From an uncultured Desulfobulbaceae bacterium (GTDB lineage: Bacteria; Desulfobacterota; Desulfobulbia; Desulfobulbales; BM004): a DNA stretch of 64,000 nucleotides. Position 1 is the first letter of the stretch. Every line of letters starts with the position of its first letter. Below are positions 27,299-34,313 of this stretch, in pieces. Position numbers and translations under genes: made by a program. The stretch is from the NCBI GenBank assembly GCA_947259115.1, contig CAMYKS010000006.1, positions 163,816-227,815 of the forward strand. Reading direction: 5' to 3'. The notes under the pieces were generated by a model. The model did no database searches, was not told the origin of the DNA, and saw only the letters and a program-made list of their open reading frames with translations.

Positions 27299-28939
27299 AT
27301 GGCAACAGCAACAAAGAAAAAACTTGTGAATTGGGAACCCACCGATGTCAAGGAAGAGCTGCTTAAAATATATCCCCCCAAGGTAGCCCGCAAGCGGGCC
27401 AAGCAGATCCTCGTCAACGAGGCCTTGGAAAACGAAACACCTGAGATCCAGGCCAACGTGCGGACGATCCCGGGCATTATCACCATGCGGGGCTGCACTT
27501 ATGCCGGCTGCAAGGGTGTTATCATGGGCCCAACCCGTGACATCGTCAATCTCGTGCATGGTCCCATCGGCTGCAGCTTTTACGCCTGGCTGACCCGCCG
27601 GAACCAAACCGATGCAGGCCCTGACGGCGAGAATTACATGACCTACTGTTTTTCCACCGACATGCAGGACTCGGACATCATCTTCGGCGGCGAGAAAAAA
27701 CTGGCCAAGGCGATCCAGGAAGCCTACGATCTGTTTCATCCGAAATCCATCGCCGTTTTTGCCACCTGCCCGGTCGGCCTGATCGGTGATGATATCCATA
27801 CCGTCACCAAACAGATGAAGGAAAAATTCGGCGACTGCAATGTCTACGCCTTCAGCTGTGAGGGCTACAAGGGTGTTTCCCAGTCAGCAGGACATCATAT
27901 CGCCAACAACCAGGTTTTCCGTCATATCGTGGGCGAAAATGATGAGGTCAAGCCCGGCAAATACAAAATCAACCTGTTGGGCGAATACAACATAGGCGGC
28001 GACGGCTTTGAAATTGACCGGATCTTCAAAAAATGCGGCATAACCAATATTGCAACATTTTCCGGCAACTCCACCTATGACCAGTTTGCCTCGGCCCATA
28101 CGGCAGACCTAAACGCTGTCATGTGCCACCGTTCCATCAACTATGTGGCCGACATGCTGGAGACCAAGTACGGCATCCCCTGGATCAAGGTCAACTTTAT
28201 CGGCGCCAACGCCACCGCAAAATCCTTGCGCAAGATCGCCGAGTATTTTGGTGACAAGAAACTGATCAATACCGTGGAAAAGGTAATTGCCGAAGAAATG
28301 CCTGATGTTGAAGCGGTCAGTGATGAAGTGCGGACGCGGACCGCAGGCAAAACCGCCATGATGTTTGTCGGCGGGTCCCGGGCGCACCATTACCAGGAGC
28401 TTTTCAGCGAAATGGGCATGAAGACCATCTCGGCAGGCTACGAATTCGCCCATCGTGATGATTACGAAGGACGGCACGTCATCCCCAACCTCAAGGTGGA
28501 TGCTGACAGCCGCAACATTGAGGAGATTGAAGTCGAGCCGGACGAGACCCGTTTTAAACCACGCAAGTCCGACCAGCAGATGCAGGCCCTTGAGAAGGCC
28601 GGATTCAAGTTCAAGGACTACGAAGGGCTCCTGCCGGACATGGACACGGGGACTCTGGTCATCGATGACCTCAATCAATACGAAGCGGAGAAACTCGTTG
28701 AGTTGATGCAGCCTGATATCTTCTGCGCCGGGATCAAAGAGAAATACTCTATCCAGAAACTTGGTGTGCCTATGAAACAGCTGCACAGCTATGACTCCGG
28801 TGGGCCGTATGCAGGTTTCAAGGGTGCCGTAAATTTCTACCGGGAAATTGATCGGCTGGTGAACAGCAAAGTTTGGAGCTACATGAAAGCCCCATGGCAG
28901 AAGAACCCGCAGCTCTCGGCGTCCTACAACTGGGAATAG
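27299..28939 (+). CDS. nifD: Nitrogenase molybdenum-iron protein alpha chain NifD
   Basis: A 546-residue catalytic subunit. P-cluster cysteines are C66 (TMRGCTYAG), C92 (HGPIGCSFY) and C157 (FATCPVGLIGDD). FeMo-cofactor ligands are C276 (LNAVMCHRSINY) and H496 (KQLHSYDSGG). CEGYKGVSQSAGHHIAN carries the conserved glutamine near the cofactor. It is about 55 residues longer than the Azotobacter chain. The extra stretch falls around residues 385-450 (NIEEIEVEPDETRFKPRK region), the insertion seen in anaerobe (group II/III) NifD. No delta subunit gene follows, so it is not an Anf/Vnf enzyme. Confidence 0.97.
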   Translation: MATATKKKLVNWEPTDVKEELLKIYPPKVARKRAKQILVNEALENETPEIQANVRTIPGIITMRGCTYAGCKGVIMGPTRDIVNLVHGPIGCSFYAWLTRRNQTDAGPDGENYMTYCFSTDMQDSDIIFGGEKKLAKAIQEAYDLFHPKSIAVFATCPVGLIGDDIHTVTKQMKEKFGDCNVYAFSCEGYKGVSQSAGHHIANNQVFRHIVGENDEVKPGKYKINLLGEYNIGGDGFEIDRIFKKCGITNIATFSGNSTYDQFASAHTADLNAVMCHRSINYVADMLETKYGIPWIKVNFIGANATAKSLRKIAEYFGDKKLINTVEKVIAEEMPDVEAVSDEVRTRTAGKTAMMFVGGSRAHHYQELFSEMGMKTISAGYEFAHRDDYEGRHVIPNLKVDADSRNIEEIEVEPDETRFKPRKSDQQMQALEKAGFKFKDYEGLLPDMDTGTLVIDDLNQYEAEKLVELMQPDIFCAGIKEKYSIQKLGVPMKQLHSYDSGGPYAGFKGAVNFYREIDRLVNSKVWSYMKAPWQKNPQLSASYNWE

Positions 28940-29132
28940 TGGTGGTTCGTCTGAAGCGCCGGATACTGCGCTGCTGCAGATTTTACACCCATTCAACGTA
29001 GCGGCTTTGCGGCCCATGAGCGCAAAGTCCACGCGCCTTGTCTGCGACGATTCAGACTGAGCCGCTCGCTGGTCAATTGGATTGATCGGGTCAATTTAGA
29101 AATTCTGAAAAGAATATTAAGAGGTAAAGACA
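28940..29132. other. Structured nifD-nifK intergenic region
   Basis: 193 bases, unusually long for this gene pair. Three inverted repeats are readable: GTCTGAA (28949-28955) with TTCAGAC (29051-29057); CTTTGCG (29005-29011) with CGCAAAG (29021-29027); and AGCGGCT (29000-29006) with AGCCGCT (29060-29066). No T-run follows, so a processing or pausing structure is more likely than a terminator. Confidence 0.5.
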
Positions 29133-30506
29133 ATGCTATTACGACATACTCCAAAAGAAATAACAGAGCGCAGCGCCTTGACCATTAATCCGGCCAAGAC
29201 CTGCCAGCCCATCGGCGCCATGTATGCGGCCCTTGGCATCCACGGCTGCCTGCCGCACAGTCACGGCTCCCAGGGGTGCTGCGCCTATCATCGCAGTACG
29301 CTGACCAGGCATTATAAAGAACCGATATCCGCAGCGACCAGTTCCTTTACCGAGGGTGCTTCGGTCTTCGGCGGTCAGGCCAACATGATGCAGGCCATTA
29401 ACAATATTTTTACCGTCTATGATCCTGAGATTATCGCGGCGCATACCACCTGTCTGTCAGAGACCATAGGCGACGACCTCAAGCAGATCAAAAAAAAGGC
29501 TGAAGCAGAAGGGAAAATCCCCGAGGGAAAACATATGATCAGCGCCTCGACCCCGAGTTATGTAGGGTCGCATGTGACCGGATTTTCCAACATGGTAAAA
29601 TCCATGGCCGAACTGGCTGAATCCACCGGCAAAAAGAACGGCAAAGTGAACATCATCCCCGGTTGGGTGGAACCGGCGGACATGGAAGAGCTCAAACGCA
29701 TCGCCGGCCTGGTCGGTATCAAGCATATTCTTTTTCCGGACACTTCAGGTGTGCTGGACGGGCCGTTATCCGGTGAATACAAGATGTTTCCGGACGGCGG
29801 CACCACCATTGCCGAGTTGAAATCAACCGGTGACTCCCTCGGCACCCTGGCCCTCGGCGAGTGGTGCTCTGCAGATGCGGCCCGCTATCTCGATACCCAA
29901 CACAAAGTGCCGTGCAGTATCCTTGATATGCCTTTCGGTCTTATGGCCACCGATCGATTTATTGATGCGCTGCGAACCGTTGCTGGAACAACAGTTCCTG
30001 ACACAATTGCAGTTGAACGCGGCCAGCTGGTGGATATGATTTCCGATATGCATCAGTATCTGTACCATAAAAAGGTTGCCCTGGTGGGTGACCCGGACCA
30101 GCTCATTGCCATGACCGAGTTCCTGGTGTCAATCGACATGCAGCCGATGCACATCGTGACCGGCACACCCGGAAAGAAGTTTGAAAAGCGGATTAAAGAA
30201 ATCACCAAGGACATGGGCTATGACGTCAATGTCAAAGCAAAAAGTGATCTGTTTCTTCTCCATCAGTGGATCAAGAACGATCCGGTCGACCTCATCATCG
30301 GCAACACTTACTGCAAGTATATCGCCCGCGATGAAGATCTGCCGTATGTGCGCTGGGGCTTCCCTATTCTTGACCGTCAGGGGCACCAGTATTTTCCAAC
30401 CGTCGGTTACAAGGGCGGATTGCGACTCCTGGAAAAAATACTGGGGGCCCTCCTTGACCGCAAAGACAGAGATGACCCGGAAGAACGTTTTGAACTTGTA
30501 CTGTAA
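29133..30506 (+). CDS. nifK: Nitrogenase molybdenum-iron protein beta chain NifK
   Basis: A 457-residue subunit. Cluster cysteines are visible at C24 (AKTCQPIGAMYAALG), C49 (HGSQGCCAYH) and in HTTCLSETIGDD. It lacks the roughly 50-residue N-terminal extension of the Azotobacter protein, as is normal for the group II/III lineages. The C-terminus has WGFPILDRQGHQYFPTVGYKGG. AAGAGG precedes the start. Confidence 0.96.
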   Translation: MLLRHTPKEITERSALTINPAKTCQPIGAMYAALGIHGCLPHSHGSQGCCAYHRSTLTRHYKEPISAATSSFTEGASVFGGQANMMQAINNIFTVYDPEIIAAHTTCLSETIGDDLKQIKKKAEAEGKIPEGKHMISASTPSYVGSHVTGFSNMVKSMAELAESTGKKNGKVNIIPGWVEPADMEELKRIAGLVGIKHILFPDTSGVLDGPLSGEYKMFPDGGTTIAELKSTGDSLGTLALGEWCSADAARYLDTQHKVPCSILDMPFGLMATDRFIDALRTVAGTTVPDTIAVERGQLVDMISDMHQYLYHKKVALVGDPDQLIAMTEFLVSIDMQPMHIVTGTPGKKFEKRIKEITKDMGYDVNVKAKSDLFLLHQWIKNDPVDLIIGNTYCKYIARDEDLPYVRWGFPILDRQGHQYFPTVGYKGGLRLLEKILGALLDRKDRDDPEERFELVL

Positions 30507-30562
30507 TGATCCCCAGGCGGGAATTAACGCCCCGCCCGGTCTTTATAAAACAGGGAGCAAAA

Positions 30563-31738
30563 ATGACAATTATTCAGTTTCCCAAAAGCGAGGAATCCAG
30601 CTGCGCCGACGGCGGGCTTGAGCAGACCATGCTCAGCCTGCCGGTGGCGCCACGATCATTTTCCCGGATTCGTTTTGACCCGATAGACGGACAGGCGCGT
30701 GCTGTTCCTCCTGGAGGAGCACTTAACTGGCTGGAGGAAAATTTCCAGCAGGGTATGAAAATCGAGGCAGTCAGTCTAGAGGGGCCTGGGGACCCACTCT
30801 GTGAAATCGATGTCACCATGGAAACATTGCGTCTGCTGCAGCAAAAATATCCTGACATTGCGTTTTCTGTCACTACTCTTGGTTTACATGGGGAGCAAAA
30901 CGCAGAATCTCTTGCAGCAGCCGGGGTAACAAGCATCACGCTGCTAATAGACGCTGTTGATCAAAAAGTGGCGGACAAGCTCTACGCCTGGATTAGGCCG
31001 GACAGAAAAACGGTTCCCCTTGCCCAGGCAACGGCGATGCTTATGGACGAGCAGCCACGTGCTGTAAAAGCTTTTAAAGCGGCAGGCTGTAAAGTGACTG
31101 TCCGCAGTAAGGTCTATCCCGGATTTAACGATGACCATATCGAAGAAATTGCCCGAACCATGGCAGAATGCGGCGCGGATGCAATGATCCTTGTTCCATA
31201 TAGAACTGCGGCAAGCGAGGAAGAACATCTCCTCGATTCTCCTGATTCTGAAACCATGCTGCGCTTGCAGAAAGGGGCATCACAGCATCTGGAAACCATT
31301 CTTACGGCAGAAAAGGAAAGTCGCATTGGTGTTGATTGCCCTTCCCTGCATGGAGCATGCAAGCCTATTTCTCCCCTGCAGCCCCGGCCAAGTAAAGCAA
31401 AGCCCAATGTTGCTGTTGTCAGCTCCACGGGCATGGATGTGGATCTCCATCTCGGCCAGGCCTATCAGGTGCTGATCTATGGTCCCAGAGAAGACGGGCT
31501 TGCCTGCCTGCTCGGAACCCGTCCCGTACCTGAACCGGGCTCCGGCAGTTCCCGCTGGGAAGAGCTGGCCACATCACTGCATGACTGTTTTGCACTTCTG
31601 GCGGCCAGTGCCGGTGCAAGCCCAAGGCGTATTTTGGAAAAGCATGGCATTACGGTACTGATCACCGACAACGAGATAGAAGGCACAGTCGATGTTCTCT
31701 ACGGTGGAGGCAAAAAGGGAAAGAGAAAAAGCTCATGA
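30563..31738 (+). CDS. NifB-derived protein lacking the radical-SAM cysteines, with C-terminal NifX domain
   Basis: A 391-residue protein that aligns along its length with the NifB at 18368. Shared stretches are LPVAP (26-30), GPGDP, VTMETLRLL, YAWIRP and a PGFNDDHIEEIARTMAECGAD block. The NifX-like domain begins near NVAVVSSTGMDVDLHLGQA. The motif that should bind the [4Fe-4S]/SAM cluster (CNIKCNYC in NifB) reads SFSRIRFD: the three cysteines are replaced by Ser32, Ile36 and Asp39. The N-terminal HPC ligand is also gone. It therefore cannot be a working radical-SAM enzyme. I infer a cofactor-binding scaffold or carrier; no such protein is known to me. The start at 30563 follows GGGAGC; an ATG at 30506 overlapping the nifK stop is the alternative. 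Confidence 0.8.
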   Translation: MTIIQFPKSEESSCADGGLEQTMLSLPVAPRSFSRIRFDPIDGQARAVPPGGALNWLEENFQQGMKIEAVSLEGPGDPLCEIDVTMETLRLLQQKYPDIAFSVTTLGLHGEQNAESLAAAGVTSITLLIDAVDQKVADKLYAWIRPDRKTVPLAQATAMLMDEQPRAVKAFKAAGCKVTVRSKVYPGFNDDHIEEIARTMAECGADAMILVPYRTAASEEEHLLDSPDSETMLRLQKGASQHLETILTAEKESRIGVDCPSLHGACKPISPLQPRPSKAKPNVAVVSSTGMDVDLHLGQAYQVLIYGPREDGLACLLGTRPVPEPGSGSSRWEELATSLHDCFALLAASAGASPRRILEKHGITVLITDNEIEGTVDVLYGGGKKGKRKSS

Positions 31739-31763
31739 GCAGCGCATCTTCGAGCGTTCAGAT

Positions 31764-31793
31764 CTTTTGACATAGCGCTGCTATAGTCAAAAG
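31764..31793 (+). other. Strong stem-loop after the NifB-like gene
   Basis: CTTTTGAC-ATAG (31764-31775) pairs with CTAT-A-GTCAAAAG (31781-31793), giving 8+4 bp around one bulged A and a 5-base loop. No T-run follows, so it is more likely to be an mRNA-stability or processing element within the nif transcript. Confidence 0.55.
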
Positions 31794-31857
31794 GCCTGAT
31801 CACCCAAATCTGCACCACCCATAAACTTTTTAATAATTAATTAACCAAAATAAAAAC

Positions 31858-31885
31858 CGGGGAAAGATTTTAAATCTGTCCCCCG
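31858..31885 (+). other. Stem-loop just upstream of the [2Fe-2S] ferredoxin gene
   Basis: CGGGG (31858-31862) / CCCCG (31881-31885) and AGATTT (31865-31870) / AAATCT (31872-31877), separated by a 2x2 mismatch. It ends 6 bases before the AGGAG of the ferredoxin gene and could influence its translation. It contains the AAATCTGTCCCC string that recurs in the dispersed repeats at 34, 44 and 53 kb. Confidence 0.5.
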
Positions 31886-31902
31886 CATTAAGGAGCAATA
31901 AA

Positions 31903-32208
31903 ATGGCAACACCGGAAAAACAAATACTCGTCTGCCAGAGCTTTCGCGTTGCAGGCGACAAGAAAGGCATCTGTCACAAAAACACCGATGGATTTTTGCA
32001 GTACCTAGAGGAAGAGATTTTAGACCGCGGCCTTGACTGCCTGGTCACGGCAACCACCTGCCTGAAGCAGTGCGACTCCGGACCCATAATGGTTATCCAG
32101 CCTGAAAACTGGTGGTTTAAAGGGGTGAACAGTGAAGATGCCATCGATGCCATATTGGATGGTCTTGAAGATGGTCAACCCGCGGCAGAGTTTCTTGTCA
32201 CCGCATAA
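31903..32208 (+). CDS. Thioredoxin-like [2Fe-2S] ferredoxin
   Basis: A 101-residue protein with the C-x12-C ... C-x3-C arrangement of thioredoxin-like (Shethna-type) ferredoxins: C11 and C24 (VCQSFRVAGDKKGICHK), then C53 and C57 (TTCLKQCDSGP). The following motif SGPIMVIQPENWWFKGV is typical of nif-linked members. It probably transfers electrons within nitrogenase or cofactor synthesis. AAGGAG precedes the start. It opens the tail of small genes behind nifK. Confidence 0.88.
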   Translation: MATPEKQILVCQSFRVAGDKKGICHKNTDGFLQYLEEEILDRGLDCLVTATTCLKQCDSGPIMVIQPENWWFKGVNSEDAIDAILDGLEDGQPAAEFLVTA

Positions 32209-32237
32209 CCTTTGACAGAAGTATGAGGAGAAAAATC

Positions 32238-32483
32238 ATGAAAAGTACCTGGGAAAAGATTCTTGAATATGCCTCCATGCCTTTGCATGGCACCATGTCG
32301 CGCAAGCTGCGCAAGGGCGTCGCCCTCCAGATCAACGAAGGAAAACTCTATGAAGCGGCGATTCTCTTTCTCGGAGAGAAGTTTGTCCGTATTACGGAGG
32401 AAGACGCGAAAAAAACGGCCGTTAACACATATTATGACTGGGCCGGAATCGCGTCCATACGGACCACGAGCCCCAAAGATTAA
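32238..32483 (+). CDS. Unrecognised 81-residue protein in the nif tail
   Basis: The start at 32238 (MKSTWEKILEYASMPL) has GAGGAG immediately upstream. The product is mixed charged and helical, with LRKGVALQINEGKLYEAAILFLGEKFVRITEEDAKKTAVN, then a short tail. It has no cysteines, signal peptide or membrane segment, so it is cytoplasmic. I do not recognise the family. Its close fit between the ferredoxin and the next gene, in the nif direction, suggests a nitrogenase-related accessory role. Confidence 0.7.
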   Translation: MKSTWEKILEYASMPLHGTMSRKLRKGVALQINEGKLYEAAILFLGEKFVRITEEDAKKTAVNTYYDWAGIASIRTTSPKD

Positions 32484-32502
32484 TCCTATAGAGAACCGCA
32501 CT

Positions 32503-32952
32503 ATGAAATCAGCATACGGTTTTTCGTTGTCAGAGCTTACAGTAATGCAGCCCATCCAGGGGTGGGAAGAGTACCTGCAGGACGGCAAGGCCTTCCTCAA
32601 GACGGCGACTGCGGCATACGCTGGGAACAAGGAAGCTTTTACCCCCGAGATCCTGTACAACATCATCGCCATGGGTATTGAAAAATTTGTCATGGCGGCT
32701 CTGATGCGCCAGGGGAAAATGCCTTACAATCATACAATGAAAGACCTGGTTGAGGCCCTGGATGAAGCCTTTCCCGGCGCTATAAACGGCATCCGGGAAG
32801 GGCTGCTCCATTTGGATGGGTTTCAGGAGATCTGCGACCTCGAGGGGTTCAGTATAACCCCGCCGGACATGAAGGAGATCCCGGTCATGCTCGAGCTAGC
32901 TGCAAAAATGCAAGCCTTTGCCATCCGGGTAACAAATGACGATGACCTTTAA
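32503..32952 (+). CDS. HEPN-like helical protein in the nif tail
   Basis: A 149-residue, mostly helical protein. The stretch YNIIAMGIEKFVMAALMRQGKMPYNHTMKDLVEALDEAFP resembles HEPN domains (a helix with a conserved acidic/aromatic face, then P-x-x-H-x-x-x-x-L). The typical HEPN R-x4-6-H ribonuclease motif is not obvious, and no nucleotidyltransferase (MNT) partner lies beside it, so a toxin role is unlikely. It starts 19 bases after the previous gene and overlaps the next one. Family call tentative; gene call firm. Confidence 0.6.
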   Translation: MKSAYGFSLSELTVMQPIQGWEEYLQDGKAFLKTATAAYAGNKEAFTPEILYNIIAMGIEKFVMAALMRQGKMPYNHTMKDLVEALDEAFPGAINGIREGLLHLDGFQEICDLEGFSITPPDMKEIPVMLELAAKMQAFAIRVTNDDDL

Positions 32953-33127
32953 AAGCCATTTAGAATCAAGGGGCACCGAGTGTCCGAAATGCGGCTCCCT
33001 TGCCATTAAAGCAAGTCGGCCGGCGCAAATTCCAGATAAAGAAACAGTTACTGTTGATATGTTCTGCGCCACCTGTGGGGCACGGTGGGTGAATCATTAC
33101 AAACTGTCAAAGGCTGTGGAACCCTGA
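32936..33127 (+). CDS. Small zinc-ribbon protein in the nif tail
   Basis: A 63-residue protein with two Cys pairs, CPKC (ECPKCGSLA) and CATC (MFCATCGARW), about 25 residues apart, forming a zinc ribbon or rubredoxin-like knuckle. The start is ATG 32936 or 32942; both overlap the end of the upstream gene, implying translational coupling. Function unknown. A metal- or cluster-binding helper for nitrogenase would fit the location but is only a guess. Confidence 0.7.
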   Translation: MTMTFKSHLESRGTECPKCGSLAIKASRPAQIPDKETVTVDMFCATCGARWVNHYKLSKAVEP

Positions 33128-33184
33128 TTATTCTAGACATCCCAACATGGCTATTGAAAACATCTTATTAGAGGCAGAGTAAAA

Positions 33185-33484
33185 ATGACACTGAAACCCT
33201 TAGGTAAAGTGAAAGAGCTGGTTGAGTCTGTGGGCATGGGAATATCTTACGCCTACGATGATCTTGTCTTTCTGGATCATAATGCTTTTCTTCTGCAGTT
33301 TGGCGAAGACAACCGGACGATAATTGTCCATACAAACAGTGAGGCCGCCGCAAAGGAGGCGGAAGAAGGAATTGCCCGGCTGCAGAAAGGTGGTTCAATA
33401 TATGATCTTGCAATTGTTGTCGGTGGTTTTTACACAATGTCCCAGTCTGAAGATGAAACCATATCCATGGAATTTCATGCATAA
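33185..33484 (+). CDS. Unrecognised 99-residue protein at the end of the nif tail
   Basis: The start at 33185 (MTLKPLGKVKELVESVG) has AGAGGCAGAG upstream. The protein is acidic, with predicted alternating strands (DDLVFLDHNAFLLQFGEDNRTIIVHTNSEA) and a helix (KEAEEGIARLQKGG). It has no cysteines or signal peptide. I do not recognise the family. It is the last gene before the intergenic region that carries the third NifA-type site. Confidence 0.65.
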   Translation: MTLKPLGKVKELVESVGMGISYAYDDLVFLDHNAFLLQFGEDNRTIIVHTNSEAAAKEAEEGIARLQKGGSIYDLAIVVGGFYTMSQSEDETISMEFHA

Positions 33485-33592
33485 GCCTTTTGCAAAAATC
33501 CGGTAGGTCCAGAAAAGAACATCGACAGCCTCACCTCACTCCTCCTGAAAGAGCTTTTTTTCAGTTAATGTACACCCCTTTCTTTTCAAAAT

Positions 33593-33608
33593 TGTAGGAA
33601 TGTTTACA
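33593..33608. promoter_or_regulatory. Third NifA-type activator site
   Basis: TGTAGGAATGTTTACA fits TGT-N10-ACA, and the flanks extend the symmetry to ATTGTA...TACAAT. It lies about 125 bases upstream of a sigma-54-like promoter, similar to the nifE arrangement. Confidence 0.6.
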
Positions 33609-33716
33609 ATTCTGTCGGCAGGTCTTGACAGGAATGTCACGAATCTTTCTTGCGTTTCCCCCGATAGATCGCCATAAAATATTGAAAATGTTCATATTTT
33701 TAACAATAAGCCAACT

Positions 33717-33732
33717 TGGCACGGAACTTGAA
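33717..33732 (+). promoter_or_regulatory. Putative sigma-54 promoter of the 49-codon ORF
   Basis: TGGCACGGAACTTGAA has a perfect TGGCACG -24 box and correct spacing, but the -12 box is TTGA rather than TTGC. That mismatch lowers confidence; the upstream NifA-type site raises it. Confidence 0.5.
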
Positions 33733-33797
33733 ATATATACATTCAAAAGGAACAGCAACCGGGATCACTAAAACCTCTACATCCATGGGGAAAAACA

Positions 33798-33947
33798 ATG
33801 AGAATAAAAAGCAGGAATAAAAAAGTTCAGGCTGCCACCCAAACCGCATACATGAAATTTCTTTGCGATCTCCGCAATGCTATCACGTCAGAATATAGCA
33901 AAGTGTTGCAAAAGGAAAAAAGAGCCATTGTTCTCGGGTATGACTGA
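33798..33947 (+). CDS. Hypothetical 49-residue protein behind a NifA-type site
   Basis: ATG at 33798 (MRIKSRNKKVQAATQTAY) to TGA at 33947. It is very basic and helical, with one cysteine and no recognised domain. A GGGG stretch lies about 9 bases upstream. A short stem-loop (33954-33976) follows directly. The sigma-54-like promoter and NifA-type site upstream suggest expression during nitrogen fixation. The transcript could equally be a small RNA with no coding role. Confidence 0.45.
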   Translation: MRIKSRNKKVQAATQTAYMKFLCDLRNAITSEYSKVLQKEKRAIVLGYD

Positions 33948-33953
33948 GACCTT

Positions 33954-33980
33954 TCTGAGATGTCCATTTTCTCAGATTTC
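33954..33980 (+). terminator. Weak terminator-like stem-loop after the 49-codon ORF
   Basis: TCTGAGA (33954-33960) / TCTCAGA (33970-33976) with a 9-base loop, followed by TTTC. It starts 6 bases after the ORF stop, consistent with a short self-contained transcript. Confidence 0.45.
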
Positions 33981-34313
33981 ATAATGGGGGTGAAGGTTCA
34001 ATAGAAATATTGACTTTTGAAACTGTAGATAAAGGTGATCTAAAAAATAAATCTGTCCCCTTTTCCTGGTAGACCACATTCTTACATGGCTTTCCGGCCT
34101 GTCGAGCTCGTGGCAATTTTTACATGCCTTGTTTAATTTTTTGTCCTGGTAAGGCCCCGGTTTGTCTTGTATTGGCAGTATAAGTACCGGCACTTCCTTC
34201 TGCTGTGTACCCGGTTGTTGAATTTCATTGGGTACAACATCAGCGGCACGAGCAGAAGTTGCCATTACTGCAGAAATGACAAGAATTACACATATCAGAT
34301 ATACTCGTTTCAA
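33972..34313 (-). pseudogene. Monohaem c-type cytochrome gene, 3' end replaced by a dispersed repeat
   Basis: A 113-codon frame. The first ~82 residues look native: a signal peptide (MKRVYLICVILVISAVMATSARA), a proline-rich spacer, then one haem motif CKNCH followed by ELDRPESHVRMW. The last ~30 codons lie in the repeat at 34012-34065 and its flank and read as a hydrophobic, non-homologous tail (YLQFQKSIFLL). So the gene has probably lost its true 3' end. A short periplasmic cytochrome would otherwise suit the bc-type complex encoded 500 bases away. It may still be expressed as a shorter protein. Confidence 0.55.
34012..34065. repeat. Dispersed repeat R1, copy 1
   Basis: About 54 bp running GACTTTTGAAACTGTAG to CTGTCCCCTTTTC. 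It is nearly identical to the copies at 44455-44508 and 53391-53446. Read on the minus strand it begins GGGGACAGATTT. This copy lies inside the 3' end of the cytochrome gene. Confidence 0.8.

Noticed and set aside
27299-28939. Alternative (V- or Fe-only) nitrogenase
   Set aside because: No delta-subunit gene (vnfG/anfG) lies between the alpha and beta genes; NifEN, NifV, ModABC and the residue pattern fit a Mo enzyme of the group II/III lineage.
32503-32952. HEPN/MNT toxin-antitoxin system
   Set aside because: No nucleotidyltransferase partner and no clear R-x4-6-H motif; the gene is embedded in the nif tail.
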